This document shows, piece after piece, positions 29,507-38,271 of a stretch of DNA of 41,766 nt (the first letter of the stretch is position 1; the number at the start of each line of letters is the position of its first letter). This DNA is from CAYMJK01 sp043101635 (GTDB lineage Bacteria > Planctomycetota > Phycisphaerae > Phycisphaerales > UBA1924). A program made the translations under genes and the position numbers. The stretch spans positions 1 to 41,766 of the forward strand of contig JBICIE010000080.1 in the NCBI GenBank assembly GCA_043101635.1, in the 5' to 3' direction. The notes below the pieces were generated by a model. That model was not told the DNA's origin, did no database searches, and was given only the letters and a program-made list of their open reading frames with translations.

Positions 29507-29609
29507 GGCGCCGGCCGCCGGCCAGCCTCGATCAGCGCGCCGCGCGCCGGCGCCGGCCGCCGGCCAGCCTCGATCAGCGCGCCGCGCGCCGGCGCCGGCC
29601 GCCGGCCAG
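29507..29609. repeat. 42-bp tandem repeat of a gene 3' end including the stop codon
   Basis: About 2.5 copies of a 42-bp unit, period 42 measured at three equivalent adenines (29524, 29566, 29608). Read on the minus strand, each copy encodes LAGGRRRRAAR followed by TGA and TCGAGGCT. The first (gene-side) copy holds the real C-terminus and stop at 29574 and the others lie beyond the stop. Confidence 0.85.
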
Positions 29610-31145
29610 TCCCAGCGCCATGGCCCCGACGACGACGGTCGATGGCGCCGGAACCTCGACCACCTGCAGAACCAGCGCGTTGTCGGTGAAGAACGCCTGG
29701 AAGGTGATGCCCTGCTGCATGAGCCCGTCGAACGCCGCGAACTGACCCACGCGCTCGGCGTAGCGGAAGACCTCGAAGGTGTCCGACAGGCCCGGGATGA
29801 ACCCGTCGATCAACTGGATCTCCAGCGTGCCGGCGAGCAGGTCGCCCATCGGGTCGAACAGGGCCTGATCCACCTGCAGCACATCATGCTCCAGGCCGGG
29901 CTGGAGGCCGCCGATCTCGATGCGGATGCGCCCGTTCTCCCCCTGCTCGTAGACGCCGCTGGCGATGATGAGCTGGCCCGGGTTGTTGGGGCTCTCGGTG
30001 CCGTCGGCGCCGGGATCGACCAGGCCGTTGTTGGTCACGGCGCCGAAGTGGATCCCCTCGCCGCCGAGTTCACCATTGGAGCCGATGTTGTGCGTCCCGC
30101 CGGTGACGAACATGGTCCCGGCGCCGGGCGCCAGGCGCACGCTGCCGTTGTTGTTCAGCGAGCCGTTGACGGTCAGGACGCTGCCGGACGTGCCGGTCTC
30201 CCCGACGCGCACGTCGCCGCTGACGGACAGATCGCCCGTGGTGACGAAGTTGCGGCCGTTGCGGATGCGGAAGAAGCCGCTCGGCCCGACATCCGCCAGC
30301 GAATCGATGGCGCCGAAGGTGGACGCCGGGCTGTCGAGCACCACCCGCGCGTCCAGCCCGGTGTACGCGGCGCCGGCGATGTTCAGATCGGCGTCGCCGG
30401 ACACCTCCCACGCGCCGGCCGCCAGCGTCAGGCCGACGAGGCCGACGTTGTCGAGCGTCAACTGCCCGTCGGTCACGCAGACATCGCCGTTGTTGGTGAA
30501 CAGCACATCCTCGAATGTCGTCGTCCCGGCCGAACTCTTCAGGATCTTGCCGTTGTTGACCAGCTCGGACCGCGCGCCGACGCCATCCCAGAACAGCCGG
30601 GCGGCGTTGCCGATCGTGAAGACCGAGCCGGCGCCGTGCGTGAACACAGTCCCGTCGCCCAGCAGGATGTCGCCGGTCCCGTTCCACTCGACACTGGCGC
30701 CCGTGTGGTCGAGCGGCGTGTCGCAGATGTCATCGCAGATGTCGCCGGCGAAGATCAGCGAGCCCTGGCTGGAGACCCCCGCGACGCCGAGCAGCGACGC
30801 GTCATTGAGCGTCAGCACATCCTGCACCACGATCGTCGAGCCGCCGGCGCCGGCGACCGTCGCGTCGCTGCTGATGAGGTCGAACTCGGCGAGCACGACG
30901 CTGGTATCCAGCGTGATCGTGAACGGCGAGCCCGTCACCGAGACGATGGCCCGGTAGTCGTCGGGCCCGCGCTGCGTCGGAAACTGGGCGCTGGACCAGG
31001 CGGCGTCGTCGGACCAGTTGCCGCTGGCGGCCGACAGCCAGCTTGCGTCAATGAGCTGTGCAGACGCCGGAGCGCCGCAGACCAGTGCCGCGCCAGCGCC
31101 CAGGGCGGCGGCCCCCGGACGCCACCAAACCGATCGACTCGCCAT
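29574..31145 (-). CDS. large exported beta-rich protein with PEP-CTERM-like tail
   Basis: The 523-aa product has a signal peptide (GAAALGAGAALVCGAPASAQ) and a long parallel-beta-like body rich in N, G, V and T. It contains autotransporter-like short repeats such as VVQDVLTLNDASLLG, GTVFTHGAGSVFTIGN and LTVNGSLNNNGSVRLAPGAG. The end VPAPSTVVVGAMALGLAGGRRRR has a hydrophobic stretch and Arg cluster, a PEP-CTERM-like sorting tail with PAP in place of PEP. The ATG at 31145 follows AGAGG, and TTGATC with TACCGT 17 nt apart lies upstream. The coding end is itself duplicated in tandem after the stop. Function is unknown; a surface or extracellular structural role is likely. Confidence 0.72.
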   Translation of the reverse strand: MASRSVWWRPGAAALGAGAALVCGAPASAQLIDASWLSAASGNWSDDAAWSSAQFPTQRGPDDYRAIVSVTGSPFTITLDTSVVLAEFDLISSDATVAGAGGSTIVVQDVLTLNDASLLGVAGVSSQGSLIFAGDICDDICDTPLDHTGASVEWNGTGDILLGDGTVFTHGAGSVFTIGNAARLFWDGVGARSELVNNGKILKSSAGTTTFEDVLFTNNGDVCVTDGQLTLDNVGLVGLTLAAGAWEVSGDADLNIAGAAYTGLDARVVLDSPASTFGAIDSLADVGPSGFFRIRNGRNFVTTGDLSVSGDVRVGETGTSGSVLTVNGSLNNNGSVRLAPGAGTMFVTGGTHNIGSNGELGGEGIHFGAVTNNGLVDPGADGTESPNNPGQLIIASGVYEQGENGRIRIEIGGLQPGLEHDVLQVDQALFDPMGDLLAGTLEIQLIDGFIPGLSDTFEVFRYAERVGQFAAFDGLMQQGITFQAFFTDNALVLQVVEVPAPSTVVVGAMALGLAGGRRRRAAR

Positions 31146-31197
31146 GTCCTGTCCTCTCTCTCCGGCCGGCCTCGCGCCGGCGCCGTGTCTTCCCTGT

Positions 31198-31226
31198 ACG
31201 GTACCGGAAAGCCGGGATGCGATCAA
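31198..31226 (-). promoter_or_regulatory. possible sigma-70-type promoter for the 29574-31145 gene
   Basis: On the minus strand TTGATC (31226-31221) and TACCGT (31203-31198) are separated by exactly 17 bp, just after the kinase stop at 31232. The predicted leader is about 45 nt and contains a Shine-Dalgarno. Confidence 0.4.
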
Positions 31227-31231
31227 TGGCC

Positions 31232-33880
31232 CTACCGCCCGCCGAGCAGGTCCTGGATCGATTCGATGCGCTGCGCGCAGATCTGGGCCCGCCTGGTGTC
31301 ATCCAGGGCCTCGAAGTGCTCGCGAGCCTGCGTGAGATACGCCACGGCCGCCCGATAATGAACCTCGCGCTGCGCCCCCTCGGCCGCCTCGCCCAGGGCG
31401 CGCTCGTGCATCCCCTGCCGGTAGAGCCCTACAGCAAGATCGGAGCGGAACTGCGGCAAGGGGTCGTTGCGGAACAGGTCCTGGCGGACGCGGAGCGACT
31501 CGAGGTAGGTCTCCCCGGCGCCGGCGTCGCCGGCGCTCTCGCGCTGCCGGGCCAGCTTGTTGAGCGCGACGGCAAGATCGCGCAGGGCCATGAGGTTGGA
31601 CTCGTCGCTGGCGGCGAGCCGCCGGGCGGCGTCCTCACCGGCGGCGAACGCCGCCAGCGCCCGCGCATCGGCCCGGGCCGCCTCCTCGCGGAGCTGCTCG
31701 GCCTCGTCGGCGGCGAGCCCGGCGAGATCCGCCAGCGCTGCGCCGGAGCGCATCTCGGCCTCGCCGATCGCCTGGTAGGCCAGGAAGATGTCACGGGCCG
31801 CCTCGGCGCTGGCGGTCGATGACGCCGCCAGCGGCTCCAGCGCGGCAAGCGCCTCGGCCGCGCGCGCGCTGGAGGCGCGCAGCGCGTCGATCCCCTGGCG
31901 AACATGCCCGGCTTTGGCCTGCGGATCACCGACGACGTCCTCGGCGGCGCCGAGGTGAATGCGCCCGCGCAGCAGTTCGGTCTGGGCCCGCTTGAGCAGG
32001 ATGACCCCTCCCCAGCGCGCGGCCTCGGCGTCGGCGGCATCGGCCGCGGCCCGTCCCTGCCAGAACAGCGCGGCCTCGTCGTAGCGCAGCGTCATCTGCC
32101 CCAGCAGGCGCTCGGCGTCATCGGCGCCGCTCTCGATCCACACGGCGTACAGGTCGCCGAACTCAAGGAGCGTGGAAGCCCGCTGGCGCTGGGCCTCCAG
32201 TCGCCGGGCGGCGTCGGCGCCGCGGGCGCCGACCGCCTCGTCGTGCAGGACCATCGCTTCGGTGTAGCGGGCCTGCGCGACCTCCCAGTTGCGCTGCTGG
32301 CGGGCCAGGTATCCCTGGCGACGGCGCGCTTCGGCCAGGGCGCTGACGACGCCGGCGGCATCCGGGCGCGCTGCGCGCAACTGCTCGAGGATCGCAGCGG
32401 ACTGGTCGGCCAGCGCCACGGCCCGCCCCGAATCGTTGATGCGGTGCAGCGACCGCCCACCGAGCAGTTCGGCCAGGCGTCCCAGGGCGCGGGCGTAGTC
32501 GAGCTGAAAATCCGGGTCATCGGCCCGCTCGTCGACGCTGATCGATTCCAGCGCCGCGGCCACTTCCTCCAGCAGCCGGCCCTTGGCTTCGGTGGCGCCG
32601 CGGAGATTGTCGATCAGGTCGAACAGCTCGAAACCGAGGGTCGAAGCCAGTTCCCACGTGCCCAGGAAGTTGTCCTGGGCCCGCTGGCGCTCCTGCTCGG
32701 CCTCCTGCTGGGCGGTGCGCGCGGTATCTGCCGCGATCGCCTCCGCCTGGCGCGCCGCCTCCGCCTGGCGGTACAGCACGGTCATCGCCACGCTGAAGAT
32801 CGCCAGCATCACCACGAAGCCGGCGCCGACGCTCACCGGCACGCTGTAGCGGCGCAGCGTCTTGCTCAGCACGTACCAGCCGCTGTCGCGCTTGGCCTCG
32901 ATCGGCTCGCCCGCCAGATAACGCCGGATATCCCGCCCGAGGTCGCCGGCGGACTGGTACCTCCGCTCCTTCTCCTTGCTCAGGCACTTGAGGACGATGG
33001 TCTCGACCTCGTCGTTGATCTGCCTGCGGATCGTGCTGGGGCGGGCCGGCTCGGCCTTGAGGATGTTGTCCAGCACATCCCGCATGTTCCCGATCACCTG
33101 GTACGGGAACTTGCCGGTGAGCATCTGGTAGAGAATGACGCCGAGCGAGTAGACATCGGTGCGCACATCCAGCCCGCCGGCGGAGCCGATGGCCTGCTCC
33201 GGGCTGGCCCACGGCAGCGAACCGATGAACTCGCCGGTCATGGTCATCAGGCGCGGGGTGGTCTCGTCGGTGACCGACGCCAGCCCGACCTTCGCCAAGC
33301 CGAAATCGACGATGACGGGCTCGCCCGTGTTATCGATACGGATGTTCGAGGGCTTCAGGTCGCGGTGGATCACCCCTTTGAGGTGGGCCGCGTTGATCGC
33401 GTCGCAGATCTTGCTGAACAGCTTGAGCGTTTCGGCGATGGATGGCCGCTCGGACTGCGACTCCAGGACCTCATCCAGGGAGCGCCCCGAGATGTAGTCC
33501 ATCACGTAGTAGAACGAGCCGTCGGCCGTCTGCCCGCTGTCGTAGATGTCGACGATGCTCGGGTGATGAAGCTGGCCGAGCACCTCCACCTCGCGCTCGA
33601 AGCGGGCCCTGCCGGAGGAGCCCAGGAACGGCCCCGAGTGCATCACCTTGATCGCGACCTTGCGCTTGGTCGTGAGCTGGATCGCCTGGTAGACCACCCC
33701 CTGCCCGCCGCGGTGGATGTGGCGGACCAGCTCATAGCCCGGGAACGTCCCCGGCGGGGGCAGATCAGCCCGTCCGTCGAACGAGGCGTCAGAGCCCGGC
33801 TTGGGCGTCGCGGCGGCGAGCGCCGCCTCGATGAGCTGGCGCTCGCGCCCCGTGTCGACCTTGTCGCCCGTCTCGGTCAC
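31232..33880 (-). CDS. membrane Ser/Thr protein kinase with large C-terminal TPR-like domain
   Basis: The 882-aa product has a complete Hanks-type kinase domain: RGGQGVVY (57-64), VAIKVMHSG with Lys78, VIHRDLKPSNI with Asp174, VDFGLAKV with Asp192 and WASPEQA (224-230). A transmembrane helix lies at about 347-370 and an Ala/Glu coiled coil at about 371-400. The C-terminal 480 residues are a helical, Ala-rich, TPR-like solenoid. The GTG at 33880 has GGAG about 5 nt upstream and lies 64 nt after the ECF sigma gene, a common Planctomycetes pairing. The kinase may phosphorylate the sigma factor; that is family-based inference. Confidence 0.92.
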   Translation of the reverse strand: MTETGDKVDTGRERQLIEAALAAATPKPGSDASFDGRADLPPPGTFPGYELVRHIHRGGQGVVYQAIQLTTKRKVAIKVMHSGPFLGSSGRARFEREVEVLGQLHHPSIVDIYDSGQTADGSFYYVMDYISGRSLDEVLESQSERPSIAETLKLFSKICDAINAAHLKGVIHRDLKPSNIRIDNTGEPVIVDFGLAKVGLASVTDETTPRLMTMTGEFIGSLPWASPEQAIGSAGGLDVRTDVYSLGVILYQMLTGKFPYQVIGNMRDVLDNILKAEPARPSTIRRQINDEVETIVLKCLSKEKERRYQSAGDLGRDIRRYLAGEPIEAKRDSGWYVLSKTLRRYSVPVSVGAGFVVMLAIFSVAMTVLYRQAEAARQAEAIAADTARTAQQEAEQERQRAQDNFLGTWELASTLGFELFDLIDNLRGATEAKGRLLEEVAAALESISVDERADDPDFQLDYARALGRLAELLGGRSLHRINDSGRAVALADQSAAILEQLRAARPDAAGVVSALAEARRRQGYLARQQRNWEVAQARYTEAMVLHDEAVGARGADAARRLEAQRQRASTLLEFGDLYAVWIESGADDAERLLGQMTLRYDEAALFWQGRAAADAADAEAARWGGVILLKRAQTELLRGRIHLGAAEDVVGDPQAKAGHVRQGIDALRASSARAAEALAALEPLAASSTASAEAARDIFLAYQAIGEAEMRSGAALADLAGLAADEAEQLREEAARADARALAAFAAGEDAARRLAASDESNLMALRDLAVALNKLARQRESAGDAGAGETYLESLRVRQDLFRNDPLPQFRSDLAVGLYRQGMHERALGEAAEGAQREVHYRAAVAYLTQAREHFEALDDTRRAQICAQRIESIQDLLGGR

Positions 33881-33944
33881 ATCATCTCCGCTGCTGCGGG
33901 CGCACACCGCCCACGGTCTCTGGAGCGCAGGACGCCGCCGCAAC

Positions 33945-34583
33945 TCACGGCGCGTGCGTAAAGAACTTGGATGCCGGCCCCATCTGGTCGCGCAGCCGGT
34001 CGTGGGCCCGGGCCCGAAGCATGTAGACCGCCCCCTCGGATCGGCCCAGTTCCGCGGCGACCTCGCTGATCGGGCGCCCCTCCAGGTCGTACATGCGCAC
34101 GACCTTCTCGTAGTCGGCCGGCAGGGCGCCGAGCGCCTGCTCCATGAAGCGGACCGCCTCGCCCCGGGCGGCCACGCGGCTGGGGGTGCCCTGCCCGGTC
34201 GCACTGAGCTGCTCGATCAAGGCGACGGCCGAATCGTCGCGCCCGGCCCGCGTCACCTTCTGGCGCGGGCTCGGCCGCTTAGCCGCTTCCAGGGCCCGTA
34301 CGGCGTCGATCAGGTTGTTCTCTGCGACGCGGCTGAGCCACGCCCGGAAACCGTCGGTCCCCCCGGTCTTGAACTGGCCGAGGCGGGAAACCGCCTCCAT
34401 ATAGGTCACCTGCATCACGTCGTCGGCCTCGATCGAAGCCCGCATGGCGCCGGGGATCTTGCCCTCGATGCGGGCTCGGATGGGCGGCGCAAGGGCCTCG
34501 AGCAGGGCAACCAGCGCGGCTCGATCACCCGCCTGGGCCTTGCCCAGCAGGGCTTCCAGTTCGGCGTCGCCGGTCTCTGGCAT
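33945..34583 (-). CDS. ECF-type sigma factor linked to the kinase
   Basis: The 212-aa product has region 2 with RASIEADDVMQVTYMEAV and FRAWLSRVAENNLIDAVRALEAAKR, and region 4 with ALPADYEKVVRMYDLEGRPISEVAAELGRSEGAVYMLRARAHDRLRDQ (helix-turn-helix). It ends FFTHAP. The following kinase gene and the type of region 2 fit the kinase-associated ECF groups of Planctomycetes. An ATG at 34583 follows a GGGGGTGA. A TAGAAT box lies on the minus strand at 34627-34622, 38 nt before the start. Confidence 0.88.
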   Translation of the reverse strand: MPETGDAELEALLGKAQAGDRAALVALLEALAPPIRARIEGKIPGAMRASIEADDVMQVTYMEAVSRLGQFKTGGTDGFRAWLSRVAENNLIDAVRALEAAKRPSPRQKVTRAGRDDSAVALIEQLSATGQGTPSRVAARGEAVRFMEQALGALPADYEKVVRMYDLEGRPISEVAAELGRSEGAVYMLRARAHDRLRDQMGPASKFFTHAP

Positions 34584-34656
34584 GCGTCACCCCCGGGCGC
34601 CGGGGTCGGCCCGGCGGGGGCATTCTACACGACCGCGATGGAAATCCGGCGCCTGA

Positions 34657-35160
34657 TCAGCCAGAACTGTCCGCCGAGCCGCCCTCGGGCGTCTCGGGCG
34701 TCTCGCCCGGCGCCGCGGGCTCGTCGAGGGCCGGGGGTTCCATCACGGGCGCTTCGGTCCTGGGAAGCTCCGGGGCCGGTCGAAGCTCGAACGACAGGCG
34801 ACGCCAGCCCCGCCCGGGCACATCCATCGTGCCGTCCCAGTCACCCGGGCTCTCCCGGACCGGCACGGTGGCCCACTTCATCTGGTCAGGGCGCCGGGGA
34901 TCGTCACCCTTGGCCTCGTTCTGGAAGAACCGAACGACCACCTGCTGGCCGACGGGCACCTCGCTGACCCAGACCACTTCACCGGTGGCGGTATCGGTGA
35001 GGGTGACCGTCTTGGGCTGCCATACGTCGCTGGCGTAGACGTGCTTGTCCATCGACCAGCCGTGGCCGGCGTCGTTGGTGCCCGGCAGGCAGCCAGAAAG
35101 GCCGGCAGCGCCGGCGAGAAGGGCCACGCTGAGGCCGCAAATCGAAGCACGGGTGGGCAC
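34657..35160 (-). CDS. lipoprotein of unknown function
   Basis: The 167-aa product has a lipoprotein signal, ICGLSVALLAGAAGLSGC (Cys about 24). The mature part contains VTLTDTATGEVVWVSEVPVGQQVVV, then WRRLSFELRPAPELP and a Pro/Glu-rich low-complexity tail. The GTG at 35160 has AGGAGG 7 nt upstream. Similar short lipoproteins occur in related genomes by my recollection; no function is known to me. It is upstream of and co-oriented with the ECF-kinase pair. Confidence 0.72.
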   Translation of the reverse strand: MPTRASICGLSVALLAGAAGLSGCLPGTNDAGHGWSMDKHVYASDVWQPKTVTLTDTATGEVVWVSEVPVGQQVVVRFFQNEAKGDDPRRPDQMKWATVPVRESPGDWDGTMDVPGRGWRRLSFELRPAPELPRTEAPVMEPPALDEPAAPGETPETPEGGSADSSG

Positions 35161-35269
35161 GGGTCTACCTCCTGGTCCGCTCACGCCTACGACCGGGGCG
35201 CTGCGCGGGTTCGACGCGGCGGAACCATAGAGCCCGAGAACCGACCGGGCCGGGCCGCGCCGCCGCACT

Positions 35270-35275
35270 TACCAT
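35270..35275 (+). promoter_or_regulatory. TACCAT -10-like box before ispF
   Basis: TACCAT lies 4 nt before a TTG at 35280 and 37 nt before an ATG at 35313. It fits a leaderless TTG start or a short leader. Confidence 0.35.
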
Positions 35276-35279
35276 CGGC

Positions 35280-35813
35280 TTGAACGCCGCTGTCCCTGAT
35301 CCGGGAACCAAGATGCCCGCCATCCGCGTCGGCCACGGATACGACCTGCACCGTCTCGAGCCGGTGGCGCCCCTGGGATCAGGCCGGCCCCTGCGCCTCG
35401 GCGGCGCCGCCCTGCCCTCCGAGCGGGGGCCCGTCGGCCACTCCGATGGCGACGCGCTGCTGCACGCGATCACCGACGCCCTGCTGGGCGCCATCGGGGC
35501 GCCGGACATTGGGGAACTGTTTCCGGACTCGGCCCCCGAGAATGAGGGGCGCGACTCGGCGGACTTCCTGCTGGAGGCCGCGGCCCGGGTCCGCCAGGCC
35601 GGCTTTGCCATCGCCAGCCTGGATGCGACGGTCATCCTCGAGCGCCCCAGACTGGCCCCCCACAAGGCGGCCATCCGCCAGCGGATCGCCGGGCTGCTGG
35701 GCGTCGAGCCGGCCCTGGTCAACATCAAGGGCAAGACGCACGAGCAGGTCGACGCGGTGGGCCAGGGGCGGGCCATCGAGGTCCACGCGGTGGTGGTGGT
35801 GGTCGGTCACTGA
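35280..35813 (+). CDS. ispF: 2-C-methyl-D-erythritol 2,4-cyclodiphosphate synthase
   Basis: IspF makes the cyclic diphosphate intermediate of the MEP isoprenoid pathway. The product is 177 aa (166 aa from the ATG at 35313). It has RVGHGYDLHRL with zinc ligands (Asp22, His24), GHSDGDALLHAITDALLGA with the third ligand His62, and the C-terminal NIKGKTHEQVDAVGQGRAIEVHAV. The start is TTG 35280 if leaderless; the ATG at 35313 gives the family's usual length. No other MEP gene is in the window. The last 7 nt overlap the convergent SDR gene. Confidence 0.94.
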   Translation: MNAAVPDPGTKMPAIRVGHGYDLHRLEPVAPLGSGRPLRLGGAALPSERGPVGHSDGDALLHAITDALLGAIGAPDIGELFPDSAPENEGRDSADFLLEAAARVRQAGFAIASLDATVILERPRLAPHKAAIRQRIAGLLGVEPALVNIKGKTHEQVDAVGQGRAIEVHAVVVVVGH

Positions 35814-36625
35814 TCGAGCCGGGCCCTGGCCCGCGCGATCTGCCGGGCCAGCAGCGCATCGGTCAGTCGCGGGACGAGATCCCCCAGCACCAGCGCAGCC
35901 CGAAGCGTCGGACGGGTCCAGACCTCGGCCCGGGGACGGCGCAGGCACGAGATCACCGCCCGTGCGACGCGCTCGGGCGTTTGCATGAAGCGGTCAGGCG
36001 AGAGATCGGTGATCAGTTCCTCGTCCGAACGGTCGCGCATCACGTCGAACAGTTCGGTGCGCGTGCCGGCGGGATGGATGGTGGAGACGTGCACGCCGCG
36101 CCCGCGCAGCTCGATGCGCATCGCCCTGCCGAAGATGTTCTGGCACGCCTTGGTGGCGCAGTAGGGCGCATACCACGGGATCGAGATCTTCGACAGACAG
36201 CTCGAGCACATGAGCACGTGCCCGCCGCCGGCCTCGAGCATGGGCTCCAGCGCGGGTCGGATCACGTTGAGCGAGCCGAAGAAATTGGTCTCGAAGATCG
36301 CCCGCAGGTCTGATTCGGAAACCTCGTGCACAGCGCTCTGCTGACCGAAGCCGGCGCACGCGAACACCCCGTAGACCGAGCCGAAGGCCTCCAGGCATTG
36401 CTCCACCAGCCGCTCGCAGTCGGCCGGCTGCGTGACATCGCCTGCGACGGCGATCGCCCTTCCGCCGGAGGACTCGATCTGGCCGATGAGATCTGCCAGC
36501 CGCTCGGCCCGCCGGGCCAGGACCGCGACCGGCATGCCCTCGGCGGCGCAGGCCAGGGCCGTGGCGCGCCCGATGCCGCTGGAGGCGCCGGTGATGATGA
36601 TCGGTCTGCCCGCCAGCGGGATCAT
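35807..36625 (-). CDS. short-chain dehydrogenase/reductase
   Basis: The 272-aa product is a classical SDR: TGASSGIGRATALA (12-25), DVTQPADCERL, FACAGFGQQ and the catalytic YAPYCATKA motif (Tyr-x-x-x-Lys), with a serine before it in MCSSCLSKIS. The region HPAGTRTELFD after the catalytic site and a basic amphipathic C-terminus fit the broad-specificity SDR subgroup. The substrate is unknown. The ATG at 36625 is preceded by TAGGAT 8 nt upstream on the minus strand. Confidence 0.9.
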   Translation of the reverse strand: MIPLAGRPIIITGASSGIGRATALACAAEGMPVAVLARRAERLADLIGQIESSGGRAIAVAGDVTQPADCERLVEQCLEAFGSVYGVFACAGFGQQSAVHEVSESDLRAIFETNFFGSLNVIRPALEPMLEAGGGHVLMCSSCLSKISIPWYAPYCATKACQNIFGRAMRIELRGRGVHVSTIHPAGTRTELFDVMRDRSDEELITDLSPDRFMQTPERVARAVISCLRRPRAEVWTRPTLRAALVLGDLVPRLTDALLARQIARARARLDQ

Positions 36626-36633
36626 GCGCGCCG

Positions 36634-36639
36634 ATCCTA
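36634..36639 (-). promoter_or_regulatory. TAGGAT -10-like box before the SDR gene
   Basis: On the minus strand TAGGAT ends 8 nt before the ATG at 36625; no Shine-Dalgarno is present. It overlaps the 3' end of murJ (stop at 36637). Confidence 0.35.
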
Positions 36640-38256
36640 CGCCGAATCAGCGGCGCGCCGGCCCAGCAGCCATCGCAACTCACGGCAGCCAAGGGCCCAC
36701 GCGCCCAGGAAGTACGCCGCAGCGCCAGCCCCGATCTGGAGACCGAGCCGCACCGCGTGGCCCGACCAGCCGGGCTGCTCCGGCGCCAGGACGCCCGCGC
36801 CCAGCACGCCGGCGCTCATGATGATGACCGCCCCGGCGATTCGCGCTGTCGCGCCCAGCGTCTGCCGGTCGGGCAGCGCGGCGCCGGTCACCCGGCTGGC
36901 GAGGATGACCAGGGCAAGCAGCTGCGCCATGGCGCCGGCCGCGGTAGCCCACGCCAGGCCGGCCTCGCGCAGCGGCCAGATGAGCACCAGATCAAGGATG
37001 ATCGCCAGCAGCAGGGCCCCGAGCGCCACCCGCATGGGCGTGCGCGCGTCGCCACGGGCATAAAAGGCGCGCGTCAGCGTGTGGTTGAGCGAGTAGGCCC
37101 AGACCGCGGCGCTGTAGCCGATCAGCGCGCCCCCCGCCCGCGCAACGCCGTCGGCCGAGAAACTGTGCTCGCCGCCGGAGTACAGCGTCGCGACCGCGTC
37201 CGGCGCCACGAGCATGAGCCCCGTGCTGGCGGGAAGGCCGATGAACAGGCTCAGGCGCATGCCGCGACGCAGCGTCTCGACGAAGCGGGCCCCGTCGGTC
37301 GCCTGGCGCGACAGGGCCGGGAACACCACCGTGGCCACCGCGATCCCGAAGACCCCGAGCGGGAACTGATACAGGCGCTGGGTGTAGAAGAGGATCGCCT
37401 GCGAGGCCTCATCCAGGGGCACGGGCCGGCCGAGCATGCTCGGCCCGATCCAGATCGGCCACATGGCAATCAGCGTGTCCACCAGCGTGTTGAGTTGCAG
37501 GGCGCCCAGCCCGATCAGCGCCGGCAGGAATCGGCCCAGCATGCGCCGGGCGGGTTCGGCCGCGCCCGCTCCGGCGCGCGACCATTGCACGAGACCACGC
37601 AGCGCCACCACCGACCAGCAGATCTGGACCGCCCCCGCCAGCACCGTGGCGCCCCCGATCAGATACGCCGCCGGCTGCGGCGCCATGCCCAGCGCAATCG
37701 CCACGGCGCAGGCCCCGATGATCAGCCCGTTGAGCACGATCGGCTGCGCCGCCGGCGGCCCGAAGCGCCCGTGCGTCTGCAGCATCCCGCCCAGCGTCGC
37801 CGCCACGCAGATCAGCGGCATGAACGGCAGCGTCACCATCACCAGGCGCAGGCTCAGGCTGCGCTGGCCCATCTCCGGCAGCGCCAGCAGCAGCCCCCAC
37901 ACCGCAAGCTCCAGCGCGATCGTCAGAGCGCCGGTGACCACGGCCAGCGCCCCCACCGTCAGCGTCGCAAACCGCCCGGCCAGCGCCGGATCGCGATCGA
38001 CCAGCCCGGCGTACTCGGGGATGAACGCCGCGGCAAGGGCTCCCTCGCCGAACAGACGCCGGAACGTGTTGGGCACGGCAAACGCCGCGGCGAACGCCGA
38101 GCCGACGGCGGTGTCACCGAATATCCGGGCCGTGATCAGATCCCGCACCAGCCCGAGGATCCGCGACAGCAGCGTGATCCCGGACACCAGGCGCAGGGCC
38201 GAGCCCAGCGTCAGGCCGGAGCCGGACGGCGGCTGTTCGCAGACGGTCTGGGTCAC
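36637..38256 (-). CDS. murJ: lipid II flippase MurJ (MviN family)
   Basis: MurJ flips the lipid-linked peptidoglycan precursor across the inner membrane. The 539-aa product has about 14 hydrophobic segments and the MviN/MurJ beginning LVSGITLLSRILGLVRDLITARIFG, followed by GSAFAAAFAVPNTFRRLFGEGALAAAFIPEYA. Charged residues in the central cavity (for example R in SRILGLVRD, and R in TFRRLFGEGA) match the family. The GTG at 38256 follows the transporter gene by 15 nt. Together with the mur/ddl genes at the other end of the window it supports a peptidoglycan-containing envelope. Confidence 0.93.
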   Translation of the reverse strand: MTQTVCEQPPSGSGLTLGSALRLVSGITLLSRILGLVRDLITARIFGDTAVGSAFAAAFAVPNTFRRLFGEGALAAAFIPEYAGLVDRDPALAGRFATLTVGALAVVTGALTIALELAVWGLLLALPEMGQRSLSLRLVMVTLPFMPLICVAATLGGMLQTHGRFGPPAAQPIVLNGLIIGACAVAIALGMAPQPAAYLIGGATVLAGAVQICWSVVALRGLVQWSRAGAGAAEPARRMLGRFLPALIGLGALQLNTLVDTLIAMWPIWIGPSMLGRPVPLDEASQAILFYTQRLYQFPLGVFGIAVATVVFPALSRQATDGARFVETLRRGMRLSLFIGLPASTGLMLVAPDAVATLYSGGEHSFSADGVARAGGALIGYSAAVWAYSLNHTLTRAFYARGDARTPMRVALGALLLAIILDLVLIWPLREAGLAWATAAGAMAQLLALVILASRVTGAALPDRQTLGATARIAGAVIIMSAGVLGAGVLAPEQPGWSGHAVRLGLQIGAGAAAYFLGAWALGCRELRWLLGRRAADSA

Positions 38257-38271
38257 GCGCCATCCATCGGC

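Noticed and set aside
29507..29609. CRISPR-like repeat reading of the 42-bp unit
   Set aside because: There are no spacers; it is a tandem duplication of a coding end.
28974..31358. 794-codon plus-strand frame opposite the ECF and exported-protein genes
   Set aside because: Antisense shadow; minus-strand genes have signal peptide, sigma regions and ribosome binding sites.
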